A DNA stretch of 64,000 nt. It comes from Gorsachius magnificus. Lineage: Eukaryota; Chordata; Aves; Pelecaniformes; Ardeidae. Where the stretch lies: NCBI GenBank assembly GCA_034008185.1, contig CM067082.1, forward strand, positions 101,923,311-101,987,310. The letters run 5' to 3'. A program made the translations under genes and the position numbers. The notes beneath the pieces were generated by a model. The model searched no databases, was not told the DNA's origin, and saw only the letters and a program-made list of their open reading frames with translations. Of this stretch, positions 50,231 to 61,330 are shown piece after piece. Position 1 is the first letter of the stretch. Each line of letters opens with the position of its first letter.

Positions 50231-53200
50231 GGTGTTTGATGAACTGTAGTTATGACCTTTAAAATGAGGCTCTTGAGTGATGGGATTGTAAACTGTCATG
50301 TCCTGACTTCCACTCTGAGTTTCACTACACCTTAGGAAACATGTGCTATCAGAAACAAGTAGGTGATAAAATTTGATTCTTATTGGGAAGGCTAAAGCAC
50401 TCTAAAGCACTTTTACAGGACTTTGAAGAGACTCAGTTAATGTTTTTCTGCCCCTTACTTGAAAGCATGAATCTGCAGGAGTTGGTCAAACTGGTGGTAA
50501 CTTCTCTTCATGTGTCAGGGAACACCAGAGGGCTATAAAGTTGCACTGTGTGGAAAATTGAATTCTAGCAGAAATTACATGGGTATAGCCAGCAACACTA
50601 GTGAGCCTGGACACTGACCAAAATATTAGAAAAACAAGTGACCACAAACCACAGAGAATTCTCAGACCCACAGCACACCAAAAAGCGCTCCAAAGCAGAA
50701 TTTATTAAAGCCATATGCTCTTGGATATGAATAAAGTGCTCAACTATTTTGAAGGACTTTCAGTACATTTAGCGTTTTACAGAGTATCAGGCCAAACAAG
50801 CCCACACTGGGCTTGCCTGAACGCATCCTGATGATGTAGACTCTTCTCTCCCTGCAATATCACTGAGTGGTTTAACAAAGACACCAGATGAATGGGGCAG
50901 AGAGGCTCCGCAGAAGTCATTAAGGTCTGGAGAAGCAGGGGAAGGTGATAAGTAGGAAAGGATTCTCTGGTGCTACCCTTATTTGTCCTTACATGTTAAG
51001 ACCCTGATTCTACCATTAGCTACATGTTTTCTCTGGTGCTACGGTGGCATTTGTGTGAACCAGCTGCTCAGCAGCATAAATCTCCTTCACTGCTGCCTTT
51101 ATGGACAAGTATCACTTTCCTGTCTAGAGTGAATTGTTTGGTAAAGAGCAGCCCTCTGCCATGGCTTCTTCTCCCTACTGCTCCTCTTGATAAGAACTAG
51201 GCTGCTTTCATTTTCTTTTTATACATTGCGTGTCCACTTGCCTCAGAGAGCTCTCCCAGCGCCATCTGAAGCGCTGCACCGATGGCTGCTGGTTGCAGCA
51301 GGGCTCTGAACTACGCTGTTGTCATGGTTCTATGTACAGGATCTCAGTGTCTTTCTTGCTCTCCCCCCGGGGTGTTTTCAGTTGCTGTGGTCTAAAGTAG
51401 CACCAGTCTCTTCCAAATTCGGAGCAAGGATATTGGAATCATGTGTGTGCGCCTGCTTGGAGCGAAAGGCTTTGCTTTGTATGCTGCTGAATGCAGCACT
51501 CCCTGGCTCCTTGTAAACGGGCAGGGAGCAGCGCAAACTCCCTTCCCTTGGAAAGGTGCCTTACCGAAAATGAGCAATGGTAAAGATTTCTATACTTAAC
51601 AAACTACCGCTAAATGTGCATATTCCAAACAGGACTGGAGCAACGCCAAATATGGTCCGGCTTATCTGAAACACAAAGTGCCTGTTTCTAAGAGAGAGGG
51701 TTAGGGTTGCAGTATTGAAAAGCTTCTTTTGAGATATGCTGCTCTGGGGTTGGGGGAAGGGAGGACATTTTTAAAAGGCATTGTTGGAGGCTCTTTTGAA
51801 AGAGGCCTCAAACATATTTGTGTAATAGGGGTGGGATGATAGAGAACTTTGTGGGTATGGCCTTGCCTGTGTTAGCATGTTAACCACTGAAAAAATCCAA
51901 CTCAGCATGACGTGTGTGATAGAAGACACAGAAATCACTGATTGTATGGCTTGTATTTAGTGGGTCATCCCAGCTCAATGACTATAACATGCTTTTCTGT
52001 ACTCTAAGTGTTAATTCTGAAGCTATGTCTTGTGGCCACAGAGTTTTGCTAAGGATTCTTGACAGTAAGTTGTGGGCTACCCCATTGCCTTGCTCAAAAT
52101 GTTGCTACATCACAGCCTCATTGCCATTGCTATGGTTATGTTGGTGTTTCAGTCAAGAATCCCCATGTTCAAAGCTTTATACAGCTGGGGAAAAATTAGC
52201 TCTGAAATTAATCATGGCAGGCAAAACTCAGGGAATTAATTTTTATTTCTTCTTACGATTTTGGTTAACATGTTAAATAGAATCATCTGCAGCCTAGTAG
52301 TTAAGCAAGGATTTCTCTGCCTATCCCAGTTTTTTACTCTGGGTGGTGTCTGCAGAAGAAGGATGATTAAGTGATAGAAACTGGGAAAGGAGTATCTTAG
52401 TTTGGGTGTGCTGAAAAAGTTCTTCCAAGTATAGGCACTGGGCCAAGTGATATTGCATGCGTTTTGATTTCAAGGCTCTGTGTCTGCCTAGGATAAGTGA
52501 AAGGCATGTCTTAAGCACTTCTAAATAAATAAATGTCATTTAGGTATGCAGTTGCCACCCTCAAAAACTTTCCAATGCTTCTCTTTGCAATTAGATGTTA
52601 TCTAAACTTCCCTGCACTTAATACAGAGAATACTTAAGCAACCTGTGAATAATGAAGTATCGTTATTTAGTTACCTCAGGCAATTGAAGAGATTTTAGAG
52701 GTGGCTGTAGTACAATGGCTGCTATATCTTAATGAAATAACTTGTCATTATTACAAGCCTTTTCTGAGGTCAAGGAGCAGATACTTCCACTCCTGAGCAT
52801 AAAATGTCAGAAGGTTCAAAAATGAATCGTAAGACTGATTGTAAAATAGTAAGATTTTTTAAAGTATATAATTTCATTTCTTTGTCTTGGATACTTTGCC
52901 CTTAGATAACACATTTGGAGGACTTTTCTGCACCTACCAGGGCTGGAATTTCTTTCTTTTAAAATGGAAACTGAGATCCTCATGTAACCAGATGACTTCA
53001 GGTGTCAGGGCTTTCAGGAAAACCTCACCCATCTCAGTAGTCACTCAGTGATCAACAGCAATGGTCAATAGCATTCAGGACCTCAAAGTCCTGTAAGTTG
53101 ATGAAAAGAATTTCAGCAGGCCCATGGGGTAGGTAAGCCCATCAGCGTCATCCGTGGGCTGATGGCATGAGATGACGGTCCTCACGAGTGATGAAAAGGC

Positions 53201-55871
53201 TTTTTCCTCTCTATTGCTTCTCTTTTTTTTGAGGGATGGACATGTGCTTACAGCAACACCAGTCACCCATCATAGGCTCAGCAGATGATACACCATACTG
53301 TGTTTTCCATGAAGGGATGACGAAGAGCCTGGGCACAGCGGGAGGCTGCAAGTACTCCTCACCTGTCAGCACAGATGTAGGCTTTTAGAGTTTATCAAAT
53401 AGCTGCTCAGCTCCCATGGTCTAGACTGGACTGTGTCCTCCTTTGCTTGCTCTGGTTTGTAAAATGACATGGGAAAAACAGACATTATTTCCCTCAGCAT
53501 GGCAATTGATAGTGGAAACCACTGATTTATCATCCCATCTTCTCATCGCTATGAGATGGTTTGATTATGAGGGGCTGCAATAGTTCATCTTCCTAAATCT
53601 ACATAGCCTATAAAAATTTCAGTGTTCCTACAGGCTATCATCTAACTTGACAAAATGTTTGCAGCAAAGGTTTTCGCAAGTGAAATAGGCCTGATTTCAT
53701 ATTTGTGGAATGAAAGAGGGCATATATTGTGAAAAGAAATGATTAGCAATGGCAAACAGATTCATGAGTACATTCATCTCTTTACCTGGTAGGTGACTGA
53801 CAATGGATGCAGTACTTTATCATTTCCCTTTTGATTCTGACCTTGTCTGATGAGTGGGAGTTGTTTCATCAGTATCTCTCATAAACCCTGCTTCTCTGAC
53901 TGGCTAGGCATGCTTCTTGTCATCGTGAGTGTCACTGTAAGATAGCCGACTGATGTTTTTGAGTGTGGCTGCCTTGTAGGTGCCCAACCAAAGTTGCCTT
54001 AAAAGCTGTTGGTAAAAAAAAGAGTGTCTGCTGCTCTTTGAGATTTGTTAAGGGGGATGGTATGTCCGCATCCTCCCTGAAGGTCCAGGAGGTCTATGTG
54101 GAGGACAGAGAGTGTATTTTGGGCTGATGGCCAAAAAAAAAAAGGACAGGCAAGGCTTTCCCCAGAAAGCAGGAGTAGGGATTACTAGAAGCATGGACTT
54201 CCCTTCAGTGCCTATAGTACGGCTAACCTTTTAGAGCTCCCCATCAAAAAGCCAAAGATATGTTGAGGCGAGTTTCATGGGGAATATATCAATGAAATGT
54301 TGAGCTTTCAGAACTTTGAAAAATAAATAGAGGGGTTATAAATTACACAGGATTAATTATAGTACACCAGAAATGTCAGGGAACCACACTGCTTTCATTA
54401 GGTTTTTGTTATAGGATCTTCAAGTTTTCCCAATCAACAGCTAACCTTCAGAACCATTTTATTACTTACGTGTAAATTCTGGGTTGCTTTTATGCAATTC
54501 AGATCTGGAAACTACTCACAACATCTAGGAGAAAAACTTCTGAAAAATTTGGATTTTTTAAAAAAATGAATACTTCTTTGCAGCCTGTCCCACATACTCC
54601 TGAATTTGGGATTTCTGTCTCAATACAGTTGAGGAGGGACTGCTGAAAATTTGCACTGTGGTAGAGCCACGACAGCCAAATTACAAGCATGAGTTGAGGC
54701 ACCATCAGATTTTTGGAATCCACAGCCCAAATTTGGCCTACGGGGCTCCCTTGAAGATAAAAGTCAGAAAAGTTTGAGAAAAAGGTTTGGTTTGACCTCA
54801 ATTTTCTGACACCTACTCAGCCTGAGATACTTGAAACCACACAGCTTAGGGGTCTCTCATACTCTGCTTGTGCTCAAACACTTGACAACACACGCAAAAG
54901 TTGCCAGGAGAGAGCTCCAGCACTGATGTTTTTGTTCCCAAGTCCAACTGCTTGGGTAGGGCTACGGAGATCTCTCATGGGGATGTTGCATCAAGGTGAT
55001 GGATTGAGACGCAGAGATTAGGCAAAACAGGATGCTTGAAACCTAGCCTAGAAAAGGCCAGACAGGATTTGAACTTTAAACAAATGGTTCTCATTTTCTC
55101 TTAGTAACTTAAATTTACACATAATCTGGAGAGAGTCAGAAAGATCTTCCTAAAATATTCTTCTTTTTGGCAGGGTGCTGTCTTCTGAACTTTGTTTTCT
55201 TCTTTACATCTCCAGAAACATGATCTGGGAGGGATGACTTGTAACTGAAGTTCCCCACTGCTGGTATTAATAACAAAAAGTCCGACGCGTAGCCTCTCCA
55301 ACTCCCACCCGCCTCTGACAGGATCAGGCCCTAACACGGCTTAGAGACAGATGTTCTAGGAAGTCTCAAGTCGCTTAATATTATTTGTTCACACATCCCA
55401 GCTGATGCTAAATCTTGTTAGGGAGGTGTTAAATGTCTGAAGACAACAGAGGCAGTATCCATTCCCAGAATGAGTCACTGGGACGGGAGAGCTGAGTCCA
55501 ACTATTACCACCCGCCAGGGCTTCCGAGACTTCCCCCCACTACTCCCCCTTTTCATTTTAATGGAGATATTAATTCCATTCCCATGAATTGGAATTTGGA
55601 CACAATCCCTGATTTTCTTATGACATATTAATAGCAAAATTGGAAAGGCACAGGATTTAAAAAAATAATCTGATGCATGGTCATAAATGTATAATAAAAC
55701 AAAAATCTCAGTTTTTCTTAAAGGGAGGGGGCTATTCTTCTTCTAAGTAAAAACTCTTCTGAAAATATGACAGCTCCTTGCATACAAAGAAGTGGTTCTG
55801 TGTGGGAAGCCCAAAACTCTTTCCAAACTCTAGATACCTTCCCTGAGGAAATGGTACCGAATTTGTTTATT
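50231..55871. other. Unique non-coding DNA, no gene recognised
   Basis: Composition returns to AT-rich at about 50.2 kb. Over 5.6 kb I see only short, unassigned frames (up to 100 codons), short A runs near 54.0 and 54.13 kb, and no mobile-element ends. A faint SINE-like opening near 52.29 kb was not strong enough to call. Confidence 0.65.
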
Positions 55872-55990
55872 CTCCTCATTTCACAGATGGGGAAGCAGAA
55901 GCACAGAAGTGAAGAGACTTGCCCGTTGTCAGCTGTGGTCAGGCATCAGTCCAAGCAGTCTTGATTTCCAGGCTCTGTTTTAACCCATCA
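55872..55990 (-). repeat. MIR-type SINE relic, antisense
   Basis: The text follows the reverse complement of MIR. It begins CTCCTCATTTCACAGATGGG, then GAAGCAGAAGCACAGAAGTG, then AAGAGACTTGCCCG and TTGTCAGCTGTGGTCAG, and later CTTGATTTCCAGGCTCTG and TTTTAACCCATCA. Word order and spacing are good, so this is one of the two best MIR matches in the window. Confidence 0.75.
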
Positions 55991-57211
55991 AGTAGACTCT
56001 GGTTATTCCTCCTTCTCCTCAGCGGTGTCCTTAGCATTTTTGCCACCTCCCTCCATGCAACCTTTTTCTCAGGTTTAAAATGGGGCCAAATGTCTATCCA
56101 GCCCTGTGCATAAGGGAGCAGCACACCATACAGCTTCCCGGCGTAGAAAGTAAACACGAAAATGCCTTTGTCCCAGACCTCAGCCTTATGCACACATGGT
56201 GCACAGCCCCACTGAAACCCATTTAATGTGTTTAATATGCATCATCCATGACTTATAGGTTGGATGCAGGAAAAGAAAAACAAAACATCACTGTAAAACA
56301 AACTGTGATTTCAGAGAGTTGCTGAAAACGAAAAGCAGGAACAGGCACCAGGGATCTTTCAACAAATGTAATTTAAAGAGCTCACTTTCAACTCTCTGGG
56401 CACTTTGACAAGCATTTAGCGGGACTCAAGCAACTACTGAGTAGTAATGGGCAGCTGTCTGTGCAGCATGGCCGTGCTGGGGCGGGAGGGAGCAGGATGC
56501 ACGGGAGGGAGAAGTGGGGGCAAGGGGAGGGAGCAGGCCTGAACGATGTGTGCCAGGGTCCTGTGTGAACACCAGCCCAGAGCACGCACGGCCTCCTGTT
56601 GTGACTTTCACAAGTCAGGGGGTGAACACCCTCCTTGGTAATGAGTCTGATAATAAAACTGCCCTCGCCAAGCCAAACAGCACGCCGCTTCCAAGGCTGG
56701 GGAGGACCCCAAGGAAAGGGCTGCAGCTCCAGGTGGCTGAGTGCAGGAGAAAGTGGGGAGGGGGGAGGCAGGACTGGGCTGATGGGAGGGAGCAGCTTGG
56801 CAACAGCTAATGTTCACCCAGAGCTGCAAAATTTCTCTCGGCTGCTCGTTCCTTGCAGGAAAACTGCTCCTTTCTGCCTGCCAGAAGGGATTTCTTCCTG
56901 ACAGCCAGCACTGGGCTGCACCAGCCCCCCAGGCAGCCATTTGCAGCTTCACTAGAATGACTTGTGTGCACCCGGGACACCTTTGTGAAGACTGTCCTAC
57001 CCACACCTTTATCTGTCACCTCTGCAGAGCCAGTGGTTATGCCAGGCCAGGTTTCCTTCACCTTCTTATCCTTCCCAGCACCTTACAGCACCAACAGGGG
57101 AGATCCTTCCCTTCCTTTGCTAAGCTCTCATGGGTTATGTTTCTACCTATCTCCATACATAGTCCTTAAAATCAGGTGTTGAATGCAAGTCCAGTTTTCT
57201 TTGATGGATCT
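55991..57211. other. Unique DNA, moderately GC-rich, no gene recognised
   Basis: A GC-richer segment at about 56.4-57.0 kb gives overlapping frames on both strands (up to 132 codons). None has a recognisable domain, and frames on opposite strands conflict. No repeat ends were seen. Confidence 0.6.
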
Positions 57212-57372
57212 TTCACAGAATCACAGAGGGGTCTCCGGAGGCTGCCTAGTCCTGCTCAAAGCAGGGTCATCTACAGCGGGATGCTCAGGGCTGTGCTCCA
57301 AGAGTGGAGACTCCACAACTTCCCTGGGAAACCTGTCCCATTGTTCAATAATCACCCTCCATTTCTCAGGAG
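57212..57372 (-). mobile_element. CR1 LINE 3' UTR fragment, antisense
   Basis: It opens with TCACAGAATCACAGAGGGG, the reverse complement of the CR1 terminus. It continues through CCTGCTCAAAGCAGGGTC, GCTCAGGGCTGTG and GGAGACTCCACAACTTCCC, then CTGGGAAACCTGTCCCATTG, and fades near 57370. These are standard words of the CR1 3' UTR. It is more diverged than the copy at 57771-58425 and therefore older. It has no coding part. Confidence 0.9.
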
Positions 57373-57770
57373 CTCCCAGGTACTATTTGCTCTACAGCAT
57401 GAGCTGTGCAAATGCTGTTGTGGGTTTTCCTGGGACTGGATACTGTGATGGCAATAAGGGCCCTCCTTCTTTATGTCTTGATAGTTGATATCCCCTTCAC
57501 TCCCATCTCCTCTCTGCCAAATCTGGGTTGTGCATTTTAGGCCCACTTGGGGCTAGAAATGGACAGCACTGAGTATTATTATGGTATGTCAGTTATGCAT
57601 CTGCGATTGTGATATGTGTGTGTGATACATGAGTGATTTTTTATTTATTTTTGTCTCCCTATAGAGATTTTACATGACCCATTCAGACATCGGTGGCTTT
57701 TGGCTGGTTATACTCTACTTCCCCACCTGCTTTTAATGTTTCTGTGTCATAAACAAGCTTGAAGTTTTTA
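57373..57770. other. Unique spacer between two CR1 fragments
   Basis: About 400 bases of ordinary sequence with a T-rich patch near 57.64 kb. No feature was recognised. Confidence 0.65.
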
Positions 57771-58425
57771 ATCATAGAATCTAAGACCATCAAGTCCAAC
57801 CGTCAACCCAACACCACCATGCCTACTAAACCATGTCCTGAAGTGCCATGTTTATGTGGTTTTTGAACACCTCCAGGGATGGTGACTCCACCACCACACT
57901 GGGCAGCCCGTTCCAATGCTTGATCACTCTTTCAGTAAAGAAATTTTTCCTAATATCCAACTGAAAGCTCCCCTGACACAACTTGAGGCCATTTCCTCTC
58001 ATCCTATCGCTTGTTACTTGGGAGAAGAGACCAACAACCACCTCACTACAACCTCCTTTCAGGTAGTTGTAAAGGGTGATAAGGTCTCCCCTCAGCCTCC
58101 TCTTCTCTGGACTAAACAGATCCAGTTCCCTCAGCTGTTCCTCAGAAGACTTGTGCTCCAGACCCTTCACCAGCTTTGTTGCCCTTCTCTTGACACGCTC
58201 CAGCACCTCAATGTCCTTCCTGAACTGAGGGGCCCAAAACTCAACACAGTATTCAAAGTGCAGCCTTACCAGAGCTGAGTACAGGGGGTCAATCACTTCC
58301 CTGCTCCTTCTGGCCACACTATTCCTGATACAAGCCAGGATGCCATTTGCCTTCTTGGCCACCTGAGCATATTTCTGGCTCATGTTTAGCCAGCTGTCAA
58401 CAAACACCCCCAGGTCCTTTTCCAG
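57771..58425 (-). mobile_element. CR1 LINE, 5'-truncated, antisense
   Basis: The element's 3' end is on the left, at ATCATAGAATC (57771). The 3' UTR word AAGTCCAACCGTCAACCC follows. Then comes a 193-codon minus-strand frame (57826-58407) with typical CR1 C-terminal text: [53 protein letters not shown] and NFFTERVI. The fragment ends within the word for EKDLGV at about 58425 and lacks the whole polymerase active site. The frame is free of stops but is only the non-catalytic tail of the protein. Base differences from the 9812-10805 copy suggest a related subfamily. Confidence 0.95.
57826..58407 (-). pseudogene. CR1 ORF2 C-terminal remnant
   Basis: This is an uninterrupted 193-codon frame covering only the thumb/connection-like C-terminal part of CR1 ORF2, with no catalytic box, no endonuclease and no genuine start codon of its own (the first ATG-like codon is internal). 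It aligns by eye over almost its full length with residues 40-232 of the plus-strand remnant at 10023-10721. It is not expected to be functional. Confidence 0.92.
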
Positions 58426-60962
58426 TCCTCAGGTCTTTTTTCTTTTCTTTTTGTAAAAGATTATTCATGTCTCATAACAGTTCAAAGTTTTCTTAGGAGA
58501 AAAATGCTCTGCTTCATTATCTAAGTAATAATAGAATCAGGTGGCATTTCATTAGATGATAATTGAGTGCCCGAGCAAGTAAATTTTGACAACAAAGAGA
58601 TCGAATGCTTTATGCCACTGGCTGAACAAGACCATGTCCTGGTAAACTGAAGCTCTCCTTCCTGTTTCTGTTGCATTGAGAAATGGGCTCTGTGGTGTAA
58701 ATCTTGCTGTGGAGTTAAACTACCCCATGGTTGGGTCCATCTGGCACAAACACCAGCAGACCCCTCCAGCCACTGGTCTGGAGCAGCTTCTCTTTGCCGT
58801 CTCTCCAAGGCAGGAAATACCCCCACGCACCAGCTTCACTCCCTGAGTTACTTCCTGGGACAGGGATCCTTCCCACCCTTTGGGAGGAGATATGTCTTTT
58901 AGGAATGGGTGGGGAGTGCCAAAAACCACCCACTCAGCCAGCCAGCAGGAGAACTCGGTTACTGGTCTCATTGCCTCCAAGCCCCGTTTGGGTTTGTTTC
59001 CTCCAAGTTCGGAGCAGCGGGGGGCTGTTGGGCGGTTTTAAACTTTTGTGCCAGCACAGCAATCTGATGATGACACATAGTCTCCTGGGGTATCGGCCAG
59101 CTGAGGTCACTGCCTTGCAAAAAAACCAAGCGGCTCATGAGTTTCGAGCATGATTTCTGTGAACCAAATCTATGCTCGGTTCTGCCAGAGTTTGATTCCA
59201 TCTCTGATGGGCCTCGTCGGGCCAAATGATGTAAGAGTGCGATGTTGCTAAGAGGGACAGTAGCCCTCATTTTGCTGTACCATCTTTGTATTTCTATGTT
59301 TGCATCCTCGCATTGCGCACTGTTGCCAAGGGAGTTGTAATTCAGAAGCTGGAACATGTAGAGGTAAAGTAGGCATAGGTTAAGTGATGTTTGGCAGCTT
59401 TTTTTCCTGTTGCTCTGCCTTGGTATGTAAAGCAGCTGAGAATTTGTGCTTTTGTACAGCTTTCCACCAAGCAGAGACCTTACCACTTTGCGTTTTAAAA
59501 TAAACGCCCATGGGTGATGGAAATAAAGATGTTGGGCACCAAGCATGCCAGGATGGAGGGATCATCCTGGGTCCATGCCTCCAGTACAGATGCAGGGCAG
59601 GTGGAAGTTAGTCTGAGCCAAAGGCAGATCAGAGGCTCTGTACTTCTGTTCAAGAGATGACTTCGTTTTTAGCCCTTGTATTTGACCCTTCTGATTAAAA
59701 GAAGGAGTCAGATCCTTTTGAGAATGTGCTGAGTAGATGATCAGTATTAAATGACACAAAGGAAGAGATGAAAAAGGCCCAAAGACTGTGTTCAAAAGTT
59801 GGTGTGAGCTTGGGCCAGTCCAGCACCACAGGAACAGTAGCCTTGAGGGAACCATGCAGCCCACGTGCTGCTTGTTTTGTGATGAGGAAGGCCAAAATCA
59901 AAACATTTTGAGGGACATTACCAGGAGAAGCGTGGTCTACACACACAGGATCATTTAGTAGCTGTGCTGAAGATACTTGAAGTGATTAACTCAAAGTGTC
60001 TCAAACTTGGAGTGATTAACCAAACTTAGTGAAATGCATTAACTGAACTCCCTGCCTGTGAAAAAAGGTGGGGACATGGCCCTTCTAGGTATGTAAATTA
60101 ATTCAGTGAGAGAATACATGCCATGGGGATTGTATGCATGTATGTGCATAAATCAAGATATTTAAAGAGACATGACAGATTTTCAACATATGCAACATAC
60201 TGCATGTCGATGATCATTAAAATGTCATCTTTGGAAAATAATGTTTGCTTGGGACATTCTGTAAATACATTAATCATGTTTATAACCATGTATTAGGTTG
60301 AATGTGTTATGTATTTTTCCTGCTTAGGACATGAGGTAACCAACGCCAGATTTGTACGTTTTCCATTGCTTGATTCGATTAAATAATCATATATTGTGTT
60401 TATATACACGAGGTTTGCAGTAATGTTTCTTACACTGGCTAAGAAATACTCTGCCATTATTCTTTGAATTAAAAATCCAAGGATATACCGAGATAGTTTA
60501 TGCACAAGATCAGTAAATTAAATTCAATTTAGCATCATAAATGAAACACTTAGGACCACTCCCATTCAATTCATAAGCCCAAATCTCTTTGCATATGGAA
60601 TTTTAATGGTGGATAACTTCAGGTAATGAATGAAACTTTTAAAAAGTGTAAAATGTGGAAAAAAGGGGGGAAAAAAAGTTTTGGCTATGAATTATTGCTT
60701 TGTTACTGCACTTGAATTATTATTTTTAGTAATGTTACATTTGGTATTAAGGTGCTCACTCCAGCATTATACCAGGTAATACTTAAATCAAGTAATCAAG
60801 TGGAGGATGCAGGTTGTTTGAGGAAGTCTCTTTCATTTACTATAAAAGAGTAAATCAGCTCTGAAGTTATTTCTATTCATTGCTAAGTTGGCTTTGGTTT
60901 CAGCTTTAAGAAGGAAGGGGACCAATTAGTGATAGCCCAAAGAAGAAAAATCATGAATATTC
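58426..60962. other. Unique non-coding DNA with one long unassigned frame
   Basis: A pyrimidine-rich tract at 58.43-58.46 kb adjoins the CR1 breakpoint. A minus-strand frame of 192 codons (58968-59546) is long for this composition. It has no recognisable domain, signal peptide or homologue that I can recall, so I leave it unannotated as a gene. From about 60.1 to 60.8 kb the sequence is strongly AT-rich. Confidence 0.55.
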
Positions 60963-61330
60963 AGAGGCCTAGAAAGCATGACCTCCTGAGGAAAGACTGA
61001 AAGATTTGGGCTTGTTTAGTCTAAAGAGGAGAAGACTTAGAGAGAAAGATGATCACAGCCTTCGAGTACAATAACAGTTGCTCCAGGAGAGGGTGGGAAC
61101 AAACAGCTCTCTGTGTCCTCTCTGGGTAGAGCAAGAAATGGCAAGCTGACACTGAGGCAAGGACAGTTTGGTTACGGCTTGGGAGGAGGTGCCAATGCTG
61201 GTCTCTGGGATGGAGATGGAGGAATTACATGTTTTAGGAACATGTTAGAAAGTATCAGGGATGATGCAGATATTTCTTGTTCCTGCTAATTGCTATTCTT
61301 CTGGTTGGAATAGGTGATCTCATAAAATCC
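60963..61330 (+). mobile_element. Ancient CR1-like LINE 3' fragment
   Basis: A strongly decayed copy in plus orientation. The words CATGACCTCCTGAGGAAAGA, then TTGGGCTTGTTTAGTCTAAA and GAGGAGAAGACTTAGAGAG, match the CR1 ORF2 segment normally read as [20 protein letters not shown]. Later parts recall ATCAGGGATGATGCAGATA and the 3' end GGTTGGAATAGGTGATCTCA. The frame is broken by several stops. The internal text resembles the older CR1-type families shared by birds, turtles and crocodiles more than the young avian copies elsewhere in the window. Confidence 0.8.
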
